DNA of 64,000 nt from Herbidospora daliensis (GCF_001570585.1 NZ_BBXF01000007.1:345143-409142), one strand, 5' to 3'. Positions 22,147-30,395 are shown, counted from the first letter of the stretch. Program-made: numbers and translations. The notes: generated from the letters alone by a model not told the origin.

Positions 22147-22189
22147 TCGCGTCGGCGGAAATCGTGAATGCGCCGACCGGGGGTCGTAT

Positions 22190-22216
22190 GTGATCGTTCA
22201 GGGACGAGACGATCAC
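22190..22216. promoter_or_regulatory. Perfect inverted repeat upstream of the TIGR04222-MNIO cluster
   Basis: GTGATCGT (22190-22197) and ACGATCAC (22209-22216), 8-base perfect arms 11 bases apart, end 4 bases before the ribosome-binding site of the first cluster gene. It could be an operator or an RNA hairpin next to the ribosome site. A single GATCGT half also occurs before the second gene. Confidence 0.45.
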
Positions 22217-22229
22217 TTCTGGAGGTGGT

Positions 22230-23135
22230 GTGGACTTCTTCCTGCTCTTCGTCCCCGCGCTCGTCGTCGCCGTGGCGGTCCTGGTCCAGGCGTGGCGGCT
22301 GCGGCGGGAACTGCGCCGGGTCCGGTCGCGCGCCGGGTCCGTCCCCGCCGATCTCGGTCCCTACGCCCTGGCCCACCTCGTCGGCGGGCGGGACCGCGTC
22401 TTCCGGACCGCCCTGGCGGCGCTGGTCATGCAGGGCCGGGCGCGGATCTCCCGCGACGGCCTCGTCACGGCCGTCCGGGGTGTGCCCGGCGGTCCCGCCG
22501 AGCCGGTCGAGCGGGGGCTGCTCGACCTGATCGGCGCCTCCGGCGGCTGGACGGTCCCGGATCTGCGGCTGACCTTCGGCCGGAGCGGCGTGCACACCGA
22601 CGGCGTCGTCCGCGAACTGCACGACGCGGGCCTGCTGAACGAGGCGACGCGCGCCACGGCCGAGCGGGCCGTCGCCATCCTGCGCGGGTGGTGCTGGGCG
22701 GCGGCCCTGTTCACGCCGCTGGGCCTCCTCTCGCTGGCGCTCGGCTGGTTCGAGACGGTGCTGTGGAGCGTGCTGACGCTGACGGTCTCCCTGCTCACGG
22801 TGATCATCGGGGTGGCCGTCGCCGCCGCCTACGCCGAGGCGAACCGCCGCGAGGTGACCGACGCCGGCCGCGCGGCCGTCAGGGCGGCCGAGGCCCGGCA
22901 TCCCCGCCGCGCCGCGATCCCTCCTCCGTCGCCGTCGACCGTGGAGGACGTCGTCCAGGTCGCGATCTACGGGATGGCCGCCTACGTCGGCCCGGACCAG
23001 GAGCAGGTGCGGAGCGCCGATTCCGGCGACTCCGGCGGCTCCGCGACCGCACAATCCGGCGGCGGGTCGAGCTACACCGGGTCGAGTTGCAGTTCGTCGA
23101 GCTGTAGCTCGTCGAGTTGTGGCGGCGGGTATTAA
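22230..23135 (+). CDS. TIGR04222-type membrane protein with Ser/Cys-rich tail (copy A)
   Basis: 301 residues, GTG at 22230 behind GGAGGTG. Layout: membrane span (residues 3-21), a cytoplasmic domain (~45-150) with MQGRARISRDGLVTAVRG, two more spans (~153-173 and ~176-203), a cytoplasmic domain ending GMAAYVGP (to ~254), then a disordered tail of ~45 residues built of Ser and Gly that ends with Cys287-x4-Cys292-x4-Cys297-GGGY. This matches the TIGR04222 membrane proteins of actinobacteria. The paralogue follows immediately and an MNIO enzyme after that. I infer that the evenly spaced tail cysteines are the substrate of that enzyme. No other function can be read. Confidence 0.85.
   Translation: MDFFLLFVPALVVAVAVLVQAWRLRRELRRVRSRAGSVPADLGPYALAHLVGGRDRVFRTALAALVMQGRARISRDGLVTAVRGVPGGPAEPVERGLLDLIGASGGWTVPDLRLTFGRSGVHTDGVVRELHDAGLLNEATRATAERAVAILRGWCWAAALFTPLGLLSLALGWFETVLWSVLTLTVSLLTVIIGVAVAAAYAEANRREVTDAGRAAVRAAEARHPRRAAIPPPSPSTVEDVVQVAIYGMAAYVGPDQEQVRSADSGDSGGSATAQSGGGSSYTGSSCSSSSCSSSSCGGGY
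23067..23126 (+). repeat. Four 15-bp repeats encoding the SSCSS tail units
   Basis: Four degenerate 15-bp units (23067-23081, 23082-23096, 23097-23111, 23112-23126), each starting TCGAG, encode SSYTG, SSCSS, SSCSS and SSCGG. The cysteine periodicity of five residues follows directly from the repeat, so the tail probably grew by unit duplication. Confidence 0.8.
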
Positions 23136-23234
23136 CGGTCGGCTTTCGTCATTGCGGACGATGTGCGAACCGCGACCCTCATGCGATCGTCTAATCGGTT
23201 GAACTTCCCCTCGGAGTCGTCCCCTGGAGGCGGC

Positions 23235-24200
23235 ATGGGCTCCCTTTTGCTCTTCGTCCTCGCGTCCGTCGCGTCCGTCGTGGTCTTCCGTCAGGCGGGA
23301 CGGGTGAAGAAGGAACAGCGCCGGGTCAAAGCCGGCGGCTACCATCCCACGGCTCCGCCCGACCCCTACTCGCTGGCCTTCCTCGCCGGCGGCCCGCGCC
23401 GGGTGGTGAACACCGCGGTCGCGGTGCTCGTCTCCCAGGGGCGGGTGCGCATCTCCCGCGACGGCACCGTCACGGCGGTCCGGGGCATCTCCGGGGCGCC
23501 CGCCGAGCGGATCGAGCAGGAGGTGCTCGACCTGGCGGCCGGGAGCAACGGCCGTTCGCTGGCCGACATCCGGCGCACCGCCGCCGTCGGGCCGGCGGTG
23601 ACCGGCATCGACTACGGGCTGCGCGGGCAGGGTCTCGTGGTGGCCGAGTCGGCGCTCACCGTGGCCCGGCGGGCCAACACCACGCTGCGCCGGCTGGTGA
23701 TCATCCCTGGCCTGCTCGTGCCGGTCAGCATCGTGACGATGGCGCTGGGCTGGTTCGACTTCCTGGTCTGGAACGTGCTGACCCTGGTGATCTCGACGCT
23801 GACGTGGATCATCGCGCTGGCGATCTCCTCGGGCTACGCCAAGGAGAACCGCAGCGTGCTGACCGACGCCGGGCACGCCGCGCTCAGGTCGGCCATGGCG
23901 CGTTACCCGCGCACCCGGGAGCTCGCCTACGCCCACAACAGCGGCAACGACAGCACGCTCGCCCTCTACGGCATCGCCATCTACACCGGGCCCGGCCACA
24001 CCGAGCTGCAGAACGGCGCCGGGTGCGGCGCGGGGGCCTGCGGCGGCCCGTCGGGCTCCGACGCCGGATGGGGCTCCGGCTCCGACTTCGGCGGCGGCGA
24101 CTTCGGCGGTGGCGGGGGCGACTCAGGCGGCGGCGACTCCGGCGGCGGGTCGAGCTGCGGGGGTGGCTGCGGCGGAGGAGGTTGCGGTGGTGGCAGCTGA
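23235..24200 (+). CDS. TIGR04222-type membrane protein with Gly/Cys-rich tail (copy B)
   Basis: 321 residues, ATG at 23235 with GGAGG four bases upstream, the same initiation layout as copy A. It aligns with copy A along the body: [18 protein letters not shown] (residues ~67-84), [21 protein letters not shown] (~171-191) and [12 protein letters not shown] (~207-218). The C-terminal ~65 residues diverge completely into a glycine-rich tail with Cys264, Cys269, Cys308, Cys312 and Cys317. Two different cysteine spacings (x4 and x3) occur. Its last 11 bases overlap the MNIO gene, tying enzyme synthesis to that of this protein. Confidence 0.85.
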   Translation: MGSLLLFVLASVASVVVFRQAGRVKKEQRRVKAGGYHPTAPPDPYSLAFLAGGPRRVVNTAVAVLVSQGRVRISRDGTVTAVRGISGAPAERIEQEVLDLAAGSNGRSLADIRRTAAVGPAVTGIDYGLRGQGLVVAESALTVARRANTTLRRLVIIPGLLVPVSIVTMALGWFDFLVWNVLTLVISTLTWIIALAISSGYAKENRSVLTDAGHAALRSAMARYPRTRELAYAHNSGNDSTLALYGIAIYTGPGHTELQNGAGCGAGACGGPSGSDAGWGSGSDFGGGDFGGGGGDSGGGDSGGGSSCGGGCGGGGCGGGS

Positions 24201-24999
24201 CCGGCTCGGCGTCGGCATCGGCTGGCGGTCGGAGATCGACCTGACCGTCGAGCACCTGCCCGGGGTCGAGTTCACCGAGGTCATCGCCGAGACGGTGCAG
24301 CCCGGCCGGGTGCCCGAGTCGTTGCGGGTGCTGCGTGCCCGGGGCGTCCCGGTGATCCCCCACGGGGTGGCGCTCGGGCTCGGCGGGGCCGAACGGCCCG
24401 ACCGGGCCCGGCTCGACCACCTGGCGGCCGCCGCCGAGGCGCTCGGGTCTCCGCTGGTGTCCGAACATCTCGCGTACGTCCGCTCGGGCGACCTCGAAGC
24501 CGGGCACCTGCTGCCGGTGCCGCGCACCCGCGACGCGCTGGCCGTGATCGTGGAGAACGTGCGGATCGCCCTCGACTGCCTGCCGGTGCCGCTGGCCCTG
24601 GAGAACGTCGCGGCCCTGTTCGGCTGGCCGGGCGACGAGCTGACCGAGGCCCAGTTCCTCGGCGAGCTCGTCGAGCGGACCGGGGTGAAGCTGCTGATCG
24701 ACGTCGCCAACCTCTACACCAACCAGGTCAACCTGGGCCTCGACGCGGTCAAGGCCCTCGACGCGCTGCCCCTCGAACACGTCGCCTACGTCCACGTCGC
24801 CGGCGGCCACGGCCACGGCGACGTGTGGCACGACACCCACACCGCGTCCCCGCCGGAGGAGGTGCTCGACCTGCTGGCCGAGCTCTGCGCCCGCCACCGG
24901 CCGCCGGGCGCGCTGCTGGAGTGGGACGCCGACTATCCGAGCGACGCCGACCTCGCGGCCGAACTCGACCGCATCAGGGCGGCGATGGGCCGTGGCTGA
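24190..24999 (+). CDS. DUF692/MNIO-family multinuclear non-heme iron oxidative enzyme
   Basis: 269 residues. I chose the GTG at 24190, 8 bases after GGAGGAG; a GTG one codon earlier is possible. The TIM-barrel metal motifs are complete: [10 protein letters not shown] (His58), VSEHLAYV (Glu92-His93), ALENVAALF (Glu138-Asn139), [13 protein letters not shown] (Asp171, Asn174), [10 protein letters not shown] (His202, His207), HDTHTA (Asp215, His217) and LLEWDADYP (Glu244). Characterised relatives (MbnB in methanobactin, TglH, bufferin enzymes) oxidatively remodel cysteines in ribosomal peptides using 2-3 irons and O2. The natural substrates here are the cysteine tails of the two upstream membrane proteins (inference). 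Confidence 0.92.
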   Translation: MAADRLGVGIGWRSEIDLTVEHLPGVEFTEVIAETVQPGRVPESLRVLRARGVPVIPHGVALGLGGAERPDRARLDHLAAAAEALGSPLVSEHLAYVRSGDLEAGHLLPVPRTRDALAVIVENVRIALDCLPVPLALENVAALFGWPGDELTEAQFLGELVERTGVKLLIDVANLYTNQVNLGLDAVKALDALPLEHVAYVHVAGGHGHGDVWHDTHTASPPEEVLDLLAELCARHRPPGALLEWDADYPSDADLAAELDRIRAAMGRG

Positions 25000-25015
25000 G
25001 CCGAACCGGCGCGGC

Positions 25016-25064
25016 CGGTCGGCGCCGGCTGCGGGCCGGGCCCACGGCGGCGGTCGGCGCCGGC
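25016..25064 (+). repeat. 14-bp direct repeat between MNIO and partner genes
   Basis: CGGTCGGCGCCGGC occurs at 25016-25029 and again at 25051-25064 in the 92-base gap. Each copy contains the self-complementary GGCGCC, so it may fold in RNA. Significance unknown. Confidence 0.5.
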
Positions 25065-25091
25065 CGGGCGGAGCCGTAACGGAGCCGAAGA

Positions 25092-25463
25092 ATGGATGAC
25101 CCCCGCGCCCGGCTCGCCGATCAGCAGCGGGCCCTGCTGTCGGCGCTGGTGGCCGGGGCGGCTGCGCCCGAGGGTTTCGACGCCGAGCGGCTGCGCATCC
25201 AGGCCGGGAGCCTGATCGCCAAGCGGCGGGGGCTGGTCGCGGTGCTCCGGCCCGACGTGGTGCAGGCGCTCGGGAACGGCTTCGCCCGGGAGTTCCACGC
25301 CTACGCTTCCGGCCGGCCGAAACCCCAGGGCGGCTCGCGGGCCGACGCGGCGGCGTTCGCCGACTGGCTGCGGGGCCGGGGGCTGCTCGACGCCCCCGAT
25401 CCGGAGCTCCGGCAAAAGCGGCACTGGTGGCGGCTCACCCCAAAGAGGGATCAATCACGGTAG
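25092..25463 (+). CDS. Small helical protein, probable partner of the MNIO enzyme
   Basis: 123 residues, ATG with GGAG upstream. It is soluble, helical and basic, with no cysteine. The order of elements (RLADQQRALLSALVAG, DAERLRIQAGSLIAKRRGLVAVLRPDVVQALG, FAREFHAYASGRP, AAFADWLRGRGLL) recalls the N-terminal helical domain of the DUF2063/BufC/HvfC partner proteins that present precursor peptides to MNIO enzymes. That likeness is weak by eye; position directly after the MNIO gene is the main argument. A different reading is a lineage-specific regulator of the cluster. Confidence 0.6.
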   Translation: MDDPRARLADQQRALLSALVAGAAAPEGFDAERLRIQAGSLIAKRRGLVAVLRPDVVQALGNGFAREFHAYASGRPKPQGGSRADAAAFADWLRGRGLLDAPDPELRQKRHWWRLTPKRDQSR

Positions 25464-25503
25464 GGCCGGTTTGCGGGGGTCCGCCCGGGATACCCTCTGT
25501 GGC

Positions 25504-26064
25504 GTGGGTGGACTACGGTGCGTTGATGGGTCGTACCTGACCGTTGATCCCGTGGCATGCCGCGACAGCGCCGGGGTGCCCTACGAGGTCACGCTGGAGC
25601 TGTTCCGCGACGGCGCGGCCTACGGCTCGGTCGGGGAACGCTGCGGCTGGTTCCTGGCCCGCCTGGCCCGGTCGGTGGCCGAGGCCCGGGAGTCCCAGCT
25701 TTCCTGGAGCGATCCCGACGACCGGTTCCCGGGCGAGGCCGACGAGGCCGAGCTGTTCGGGTTCCGCTACCGCAGCCGCACCGACGTCGTGGGCGGCGGG
25801 GAACTGCGCTGCCAGCTGCGGCTCATCCCCGTCTGGGTGCCCGGCCGGGGCGCGACCGGCCGCTGGCGGCTGACCCGCCGGGCCTGCGTCGAGGCGTGGG
25901 GCGCGCCGGGCATCGGGCTGCGCGCGGTGGTCACTTCAGGAGAACTCCTGATGTTTCTGATGTCTCTCGTGACAGAGGCAGAAGTCCGGCTTGGCGCACA
26001 ATATGGGATGGAACGTAACAGCTCCCTCATTTCGGGAGCGGGGATGGCATCTCGCCCCCGATAA
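25504..26064 (+). CDS. Hypothetical protein at the end of the MNIO cluster
   Basis: 186 residues if the GTG at 25504 is used (MGGLRCVDGSYLTVDP); an upstream ATG at 25471 would add 11 residues, and I have no decisive ribosome site for either. No family recognised. It contains five cysteines (in GGLRC, VACRD, ERCGWF, GELRCQ and RRACVEA), which is many for a soluble 186-residue protein and invites the idea of metal or disulfide chemistry. The last ~45 codons use noticeably more A/T than the rest. It follows the partner gene by 40 bases on the same strand, so co-transcription is likely. Confidence 0.6.
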   Translation: MGGLRCVDGSYLTVDPVACRDSAGVPYEVTLELFRDGAAYGSVGERCGWFLARLARSVAEARESQLSWSDPDDRFPGEADEAELFGFRYRSRTDVVGGGELRCQLRLIPVWVPGRGATGRWRLTRRACVEAWGAPGIGLRAVVTSGELLMFLMSLVTEAEVRLGAQYGMERNSSLISGAGMASRPR

Positions 26065-26078
26065 TTGCTTGACCATGT

Positions 26079-26092
26079 CTGTCATGTGACAG
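26079..26092. promoter_or_regulatory. Palindrome before the cis-prenyltransferase gene
   Basis: CTGTCA-TG-TGACAG, perfect 6-base arms, lies 28 bases before the ATG and just after a TTGACC (26069-26074). It may be an operator overlapping the promoter. Confidence 0.35.
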
Positions 26093-26120
26093 CTGGCTCA
26101 AGCGAATCACCGGGGGAGTC

Positions 26121-26882
26121 ATGGACCTGCGCGATCTTGTTTACAAGGTGTACGAACGCAGGCTCGAACGAAAGCTCACCTCCATCCAGGCCCCCCGCCA
26201 CGTCGGCGTGATCGTCGACGGCAACCGCCGCTGGGCCCGCTCGAACGGCCACGAAGACGTGCGCCACGGCCACCAGAAGGGCGCCGACAAGATCTCCGAG
26301 CTCCTCGTGTGGTGCAAGGAGGCCGGCGTCGAGTACGTCACCCTGTGGCTCCTCTCCACCGACAACCTCTCGCGGGACAAGAAGGAGCTCGAACCGCTCC
26401 TCCAGGTGATCGAGAACCTGGTCGACGACCTGGTCGAACAGGGATGGCACGTCAAGCCCATGGGGTCGCTGGACCTGCTGCCCGATCACACGGCTCATGT
26501 CCTGAAAAATGCGAAAGAGGCAACATCACACCGGCCTGGGCTGATTGTGAACGTGGCCGTTGGGTATGGAGGAAGACGTGAGATCGCTGATGCGGTGCGC
26601 TCCCTCCTCCAGGAGCACGCCAGCAAGGGGGCGAGCATCGAGGACCTCGTGGAGGTCCTCGATGTGGAGCACATCGCTGAGCATCTCTACACGCGCGGCC
26701 TGCCCGATCCGGATCTCGTCATCCGGACCTCGGGAGAGCAGCGACTCTCCGGATTCCTGCTGTGGCAGAGTGCTCACTCCGAGTTCTACTTCTGCGAGGC
26801 CTACTGGCCCGATTTCCGCAGAGTGGACTTTCTGCGCGCACTCCGCGCCTACGCCGCGCGTAACCGTCGGTACGGCTCCTGA
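26121..26882 (+). CDS. uppS: cis-Prenyltransferase, short-chain type (Z-farnesyl diphosphate synthase-like)
   Basis: 253 residues, ATG behind GGGGGAG. The catalytic first motif reads HVGVIVDGNRRWARSNG (Asp33) where long-chain undecaprenyl/decaprenyl synthases have MDGNGRWA; the RTSGEQRLSGFLLWQSAHSEFYF block binds the homoallylic substrate. The Val-Asp-Gly-Asn-Arg-Arg form is that of M. tuberculosis Rv1086, which makes omega,E,Z-farnesyl diphosphate, the primer for decaprenyl phosphate. I therefore favour the short-chain role over a complete undecaprenyl synthase; the symbol is used loosely. The product feeds cell-wall lipid carriers. Confidence 0.9.
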   Translation: MDLRDLVYKVYERRLERKLTSIQAPRHVGVIVDGNRRWARSNGHEDVRHGHQKGADKISELLVWCKEAGVEYVTLWLLSTDNLSRDKKELEPLLQVIENLVDDLVEQGWHVKPMGSLDLLPDHTAHVLKNAKEATSHRPGLIVNVAVGYGGRREIADAVRSLLQEHASKGASIEDLVEVLDVEHIAEHLYTRGLPDPDLVIRTSGEQRLSGFLLWQSAHSEFYFCEAYWPDFRRVDFLRALRAYAARNRRYGS

Positions 26883-26922
26883 AACGGCACGTGAACACCC
26901 CCTTTCGGACAGGATTGGAGCG

Positions 26923-26951
26923 TTGGCGCGGGGGGATTCAGGACGTACCGT
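26923..26951 (+). promoter_or_regulatory. Probable phoH promoter
   Basis: TTGGCG (26923-26928), 17-base spacer, TACCGT (26946-26951). It would give a leader of about 155 bases before the GTG at 27116. Confidence 0.4.
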
Positions 26952-26956
26952 AAGAC

Positions 26957-27110
26957 GTGAGCATCCACGCTCACCTCGGGAGAGGGCCCGTTCTTGCGTC
27001 TTGATGACTTCGCAGGTGGGGCCGGTTCCCGGCACCGCCGTGAAGGCGTCCGGGCCCGGTCCGTTCACCACCAGTCAAGGCAGGGCGCCGACCCCCGGCG
27101 CCCGGGGGAG
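26957..27110 (+). promoter_or_regulatory. Structured 5' leader of the PIN-PhoH gene
   Basis: The leader can fold into a 6-bp hairpin GTGAGC/GCTCAC (26957-26974), a long-range pairing GGGCCCG (26984-26990) with CGGGCCC (27051-27057), and a perfect 8-bp hairpin GGGCGCCG (27083-27090) / CGGCGCCC (27096-27103) that ends directly before the GGGGGAG ribosome site (27104-27110). I do not recognise a known riboswitch class. Control of translation initiation is plausible. Confidence 0.4.
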
Positions 27111-27115
27111 AACGC

Positions 27116-28450
27116 GTGGCATTGTCCAACCCGTCCATGTCCGGTCACTCGTCTGGCACCTCCCGGCGCACGTACATCCTGGACACCTCTGTCCTGCTCG
27201 CAGACCCGGCCGCCATGAGCCGGTTCGACGAACATGAAGTGGTGCTCCCCGTTGTCGTGATCACAGAGCTGGAAGGTAAGCGGCACCATCCCGAACTGGG
27301 ATACTTCGCCCGCAAAGCCCTGCGATTCCTGGACGATCTGCGTGTCCAGCACGGCCGTCTCGACGAGCCGATCCCGATGGGTGAGGGAACCCTGAGGGTC
27401 GAGCTCAACCACAGCGACCCGTCCGGCCTGCCGGCCGGGTTCCGGCTGGGCGACAACGACACGCGCATCCTCACCGTCGCGCAGAACCTGGCGTCCGAGG
27501 GATACGACGTCGTGCTGGTCTCCAAAGACCTGCCGATGCGCATCAAGGCCGCCTCGATCGGCCTGGCCGCCGAGGAATACCGAGCGGAGCTGGTCGCCGA
27601 GTCCGATGAGAGCTGGACCGGCATGGACGAGCTCCAGGTCACCACGGAAGACGTGGAGGCGCTCTTCGAACACGGCTCGACCGAGCTCCAAGAGGCCCGC
27701 GACCTGCCGACCCACACGGGTCTGCGGCTGCTGACCAGCAAGGGTTCCGCGCTCGGACGGGTGCTCCCCGACAAGTCGGTGCGCCTGGTGCGCGGCGACC
27801 GCGAGGTGTTCGGCCTCCACGGCCGCAGCGCCGAGCAGCGCATCGCGCTCGACCTGCTGATGGACCCGGAGATCGGGATCGTCTCGCTGGGCGGCCGCGC
27901 GGGTACCGGCAAGTCGGCGCTGGCGCTCTGCGCCGGTCTGGAGGCCGTGCTCGAACGCCGCCAGCACCGCAAGGTCATCGTCTTCCGCCCGCTCTACGCG
28001 GTCGGCGGCCAGGACCTCGGCTACCTGCCCGGCACCGAGAACGAGAAGATGGGCCCGTGGGCCCAGGCCGTCTACGACACGCTGGGCGCGGTGACCACGC
28101 CCGAGGTGATCGAGGAGGTCCTCGACCGGGGCATGCTGGAAGTGCTGCCGCTGACCCACATCCGCGGCCGGTCGCTCCACGACGCGTTCGTGATCGTCGA
28201 CGAGGCCCAGTCGCTCGAACGCGGCGTGCTGCTGACGGTCCTGTCGCGCATCGGCGCCAACTCGCGGGTCGTGCTGACCCACGACATCGCCCAGCGCGAC
28301 AACCTGCGGGTCGGCCGCCACGACGGCGTCGTCGCGGTGGTGGAGAAGCTGAAGGGACATCCGCTCTTCGCCCACGTGACCCTGACGCGTTCGGAACGGT
28401 CCCCGATCGCCGCACTGGTGACGGAGATGCTCGAAGACATCACCCCGTAG
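27116..28450 (+). CDS. PIN-PhoH fusion protein (PhoH2-type RNA helicase/RNase)
   Basis: 444 residues, GTG start. Residues ~18-150 are a PIN nuclease domain ([14 protein letters not shown] with the first catalytic Asp, [29 protein letters not shown]). Residues ~215-444 are the PhoH ATPase: Walker [13 protein letters not shown] (Lys266), Walker [12 protein letters not shown] and [10 protein letters not shown]. PhoH2 proteins of mycobacteria unwind and cut RNA and often accompany a PIN antitoxin-like gene; no such small gene is visible here. The gene stands after a ~230-base region that looks like a structured leader, and faces the AfsQ operon. Confidence 0.93.
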   Translation: MALSNPSMSGHSSGTSRRTYILDTSVLLADPAAMSRFDEHEVVLPVVVITELEGKRHHPELGYFARKALRFLDDLRVQHGRLDEPIPMGEGTLRVELNHSDPSGLPAGFRLGDNDTRILTVAQNLASEGYDVVLVSKDLPMRIKAASIGLAAEEYRAELVAESDESWTGMDELQVTTEDVEALFEHGSTELQEARDLPTHTGLRLLTSKGSALGRVLPDKSVRLVRGDREVFGLHGRSAEQRIALDLLMDPEIGIVSLGGRAGTGKSALALCAGLEAVLERRQHRKVIVFRPLYAVGGQDLGYLPGTENEKMGPWAQAVYDTLGAVTTPEVIEEVLDRGMLEVLPLTHIRGRSLHDAFVIVDEAQSLERGVLLTVLSRIGANSRVVLTHDIAQRDNLRVGRHDGVVAVVEKLKGHPLFAHVTLTRSERSPIAALVTEMLEDITP

Positions 28451-28452
28451 GA

Positions 28453-28977
28453 CTAGCGGGGAAGCTGCCGGCCCGGGGCCGCGAGGTGCCAGAACTCGCG
28501 GCAGGTGTGCTCACCGTAGGACACCGGGCCGGTGGCGTCGGTCCTGGTGATCGTGACGGCCCAGATGTCCTGCCGCTGCCGCATGGCGGTGCAGGTCATC
28601 TGGGCCTGCGCCGTCTTGGTGATCGGACGCCCGCCGCTGACGAACAGCGACAGCCGGAAGCCGTCGGCGTTGTCGGGGTCGTTGCGGACCGTCCCGAAGC
28701 GGGTGAGCTGGCTGGTCTGCCACGACAGGCCGGTGAGCTGGGTGGTGAGGCCCGCGGTCGAGCGGGCGCCCGCCTCGAAGAGGGCGGCCATCACGTTGTC
28801 CATCGAGTGTGAGGCGACCGCGACGCTGCTCGGCTCCAGCTTGCCGTCGCGCAGCAGGTAGACCGTCGCGACGGCGGCCTTCGGGCTGATCACCGGCGGC
28901 GGGCCGCCGTCTTGGACCCCGGTCGGGGTGACCCCGCAGGCGGCGACCAGCAGCAGGAGTGCGAGCTGTCTCCTCAT
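28453..28977 (-). CDS. Lipoprotein of the AfsQ operon
   Basis: 174 residues, ATG at 28977. The signal ends in the lipobox LVAACG (Cys14), so the protein should be anchored outside the membrane. The mature part resembles the small lipoproteins with a GerMN-like fold found after sensor kinases (VYLLRDGKLEPSSVAV, NVMAALFEAGA, SVRNDPDNADGF-type loops), but I cannot place it surely. Its ATG overlaps the kinase stop codon (ATGA), so it is the third gene of a translationally coupled operon. By analogy with CseA and LpqB-like proteins it may tune the sensor (inference). Confidence 0.8.
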   Translation of the reverse strand: MRRQLALLLLVAACGVTPTGVQDGGPPPVISPKAAVATVYLLRDGKLEPSSVAVASHSMDNVMAALFEAGARSTAGLTTQLTGLSWQTSQLTRFGTVRNDPDNADGFRLSLFVSGGRPITKTAQAQMTCTAMRQRQDIWAVTITRTDATGPVSYGEHTCREFWHLAAPGRQLPR

Positions 28978-30395
28978 GGGCGCGGTATCCACAACGTGAA
29001 CTGGGTGCCGGGGTCGGCGAGCTTGACGGTGATCGTGCCGCGGTGGAGTTCGGCGTTGGCCTTGGCGATCGACAGGCCGAGGCCGCTGCCGCCCGAGCGG
29101 GCCCGGTTGGCGCCGGTCTTGAAGAAGCGGTCGAAGACGTGCGGCAGGTCCTCGCGGGGGATGCCGGCGCCGTGGTCCCTGACCCGGACCTCCAGGCCGC
29201 TGGGCAGCACCTTGGCGGTCACCGTGACCGGGCGTTCGCCGTGCTTGAGCGCGTTGCCGACCAGGTTGGCGACGATCACGTCGAAGCGGCGCGGGTCGAG
29301 CTGGTAGGTCAGGCCGTCGGGCACCCGCAGGGTCACCTGGTCGGTCCAGCCGCGGATCTCCAGGCACTCGGTCAGCTCGTCGCCGACGTCGACGGTCTCG
29401 CGGCGGAGCACGGCCGCGCCGGAGTCGAAGCGGCTGACCTCGATCAGGTCGTCGACCAGCGAGCGCAGCCGCTCGATCTCGGCGACCACCAGGTGGACCG
29501 CCTGGCCCGCGTCGTCGGGCAGGCGTTCGGCCTCGTCGGAGAGCATGTCGGTGACGGCGGTCATGGTGGTCAGCGGGGTGCGCAGCTCGTGGGAGACGTC
29601 GGCGACGAACCGCCGTGACATCGCCTCCAGCGTCGAGAGCTCCTGGACGGTCTGTTCCAGCGCCCGCGCCGTCTCGTTGAACGTGGCGGTCAGCTCGGCC
29701 AGTTCGTCGCGGCCGTGGACCGGCAGCCGGGTGTCGAGCTTTCCGGCGCCCAGGGCGCGGGCGGCCTCGCCGAGGCGGCGTACCGGAAGGAGGACCTGGC
29801 GGGCCGACAGCAGCGCGACGGTGAGCGCGATGACCAGGGTGAGCGAGCCGGCCTGGAGCAGGGCGGCGCGCAGGTTGGCGAGCACCCGGTCGACGTCGGT
29901 CATGGAGACGAACACGAAGATCGACATGCCGGTGGAGCGGACCGCGCCGCTGCCGGTCTGGCGTTTGACGTCGGTGCCGACCACGAGGGTCGGCTGGTCG
30001 GCGAGGGTCATGGTCCGGTAGGCGATCCGGGTGCGCGCGGCGGCCCGCAGGTCGTCGGGGATGTCGGCCGGGGTGACCTGGGCGCTCTCGGAGAACCTGG
30101 GGGGTTCCTGGCCGTACTCGACGATCACCTGGCGGTCGGGGCCGCTGAGGCTGGCGACGAGGTTGCTGAGGTCGTCGTCGGTGACCGAGGCGTCGTTGGG
30201 CCACAGCAGGTCGCTGGTGCCGATCGGGAGGGTCAGCCGGTCCATGGTGTCGCGGACGTCGTCGATCGCGCTCGACTCGGCCCGCCGCAGCAGCTCGCCC
30301 CTGACGATCTGGTAGCCGATCCCGGCGACCATGAACGAGGCCGTCACCGCCACGACCGTGAAGGTGACGACGAGCCGCTTGCGCAGGCTGCTCAC
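28974..30395 (-). CDS. afsQ2: Sensor histidine kinase, AfsQ2-like
   Basis: 473 residues, GTG at 30395. One membrane span near the start (RLVVTFTVVAVTASFMVAG), an extracellular sensor of ~130 residues, a second span (~SLTLVIALTVALL), HAMP (PVRRLGEAARALGAGKLDTRLPV), the dimerisation/phosphoacceptor helix with His269 in DVSHELRTPLTTM, and the HATPase domain (NLVGNALKHG, DHGAGIP, SGGSGLGLSIAKA). The start overlaps the regulator's stop (GTGA) and its stop overlaps the lipoprotein start. I assign AfsQ2 mainly from its partner regulator, which is close to AfsQ1; the sensed signal is unknown. Confidence 0.85.
   Translation of the reverse strand: MSSLRKRLVVTFTVVAVTASFMVAGIGYQIVRGELLRRAESSAIDDVRDTMDRLTLPIGTSDLLWPNDASVTDDDLSNLVASLSGPDRQVIVEYGQEPPRFSESAQVTPADIPDDLRAAARTRIAYRTMTLADQPTLVVGTDVKRQTGSGAVRSTGMSIFVFVSMTDVDRVLANLRAALLQAGSLTLVIALTVALLSARQVLLPVRRLGEAARALGAGKLDTRLPVHGRDELAELTATFNETARALEQTVQELSTLEAMSRRFVADVSHELRTPLTTMTAVTDMLSDEAERLPDDAGQAVHLVVAEIERLRSLVDDLIEVSRFDSGAAVLRRETVDVGDELTECLEIRGWTDQVTLRVPDGLTYQLDPRRFDVIVANLVGNALKHGERPVTVTAKVLPSGLEVRVRDHGAGIPREDLPHVFDRFFKTGANRARSGGSGLGLSIAKANAELHRGTITVKLADPGTQFTLWIPRP

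Noticed and set aside
26883..27115. Known riboswitch (c-di-AMP ydaO type) before phoH
   Set aside because: The leader is structured, but I cannot find the conserved ydaO sequence blocks, so I only call a structured leader.
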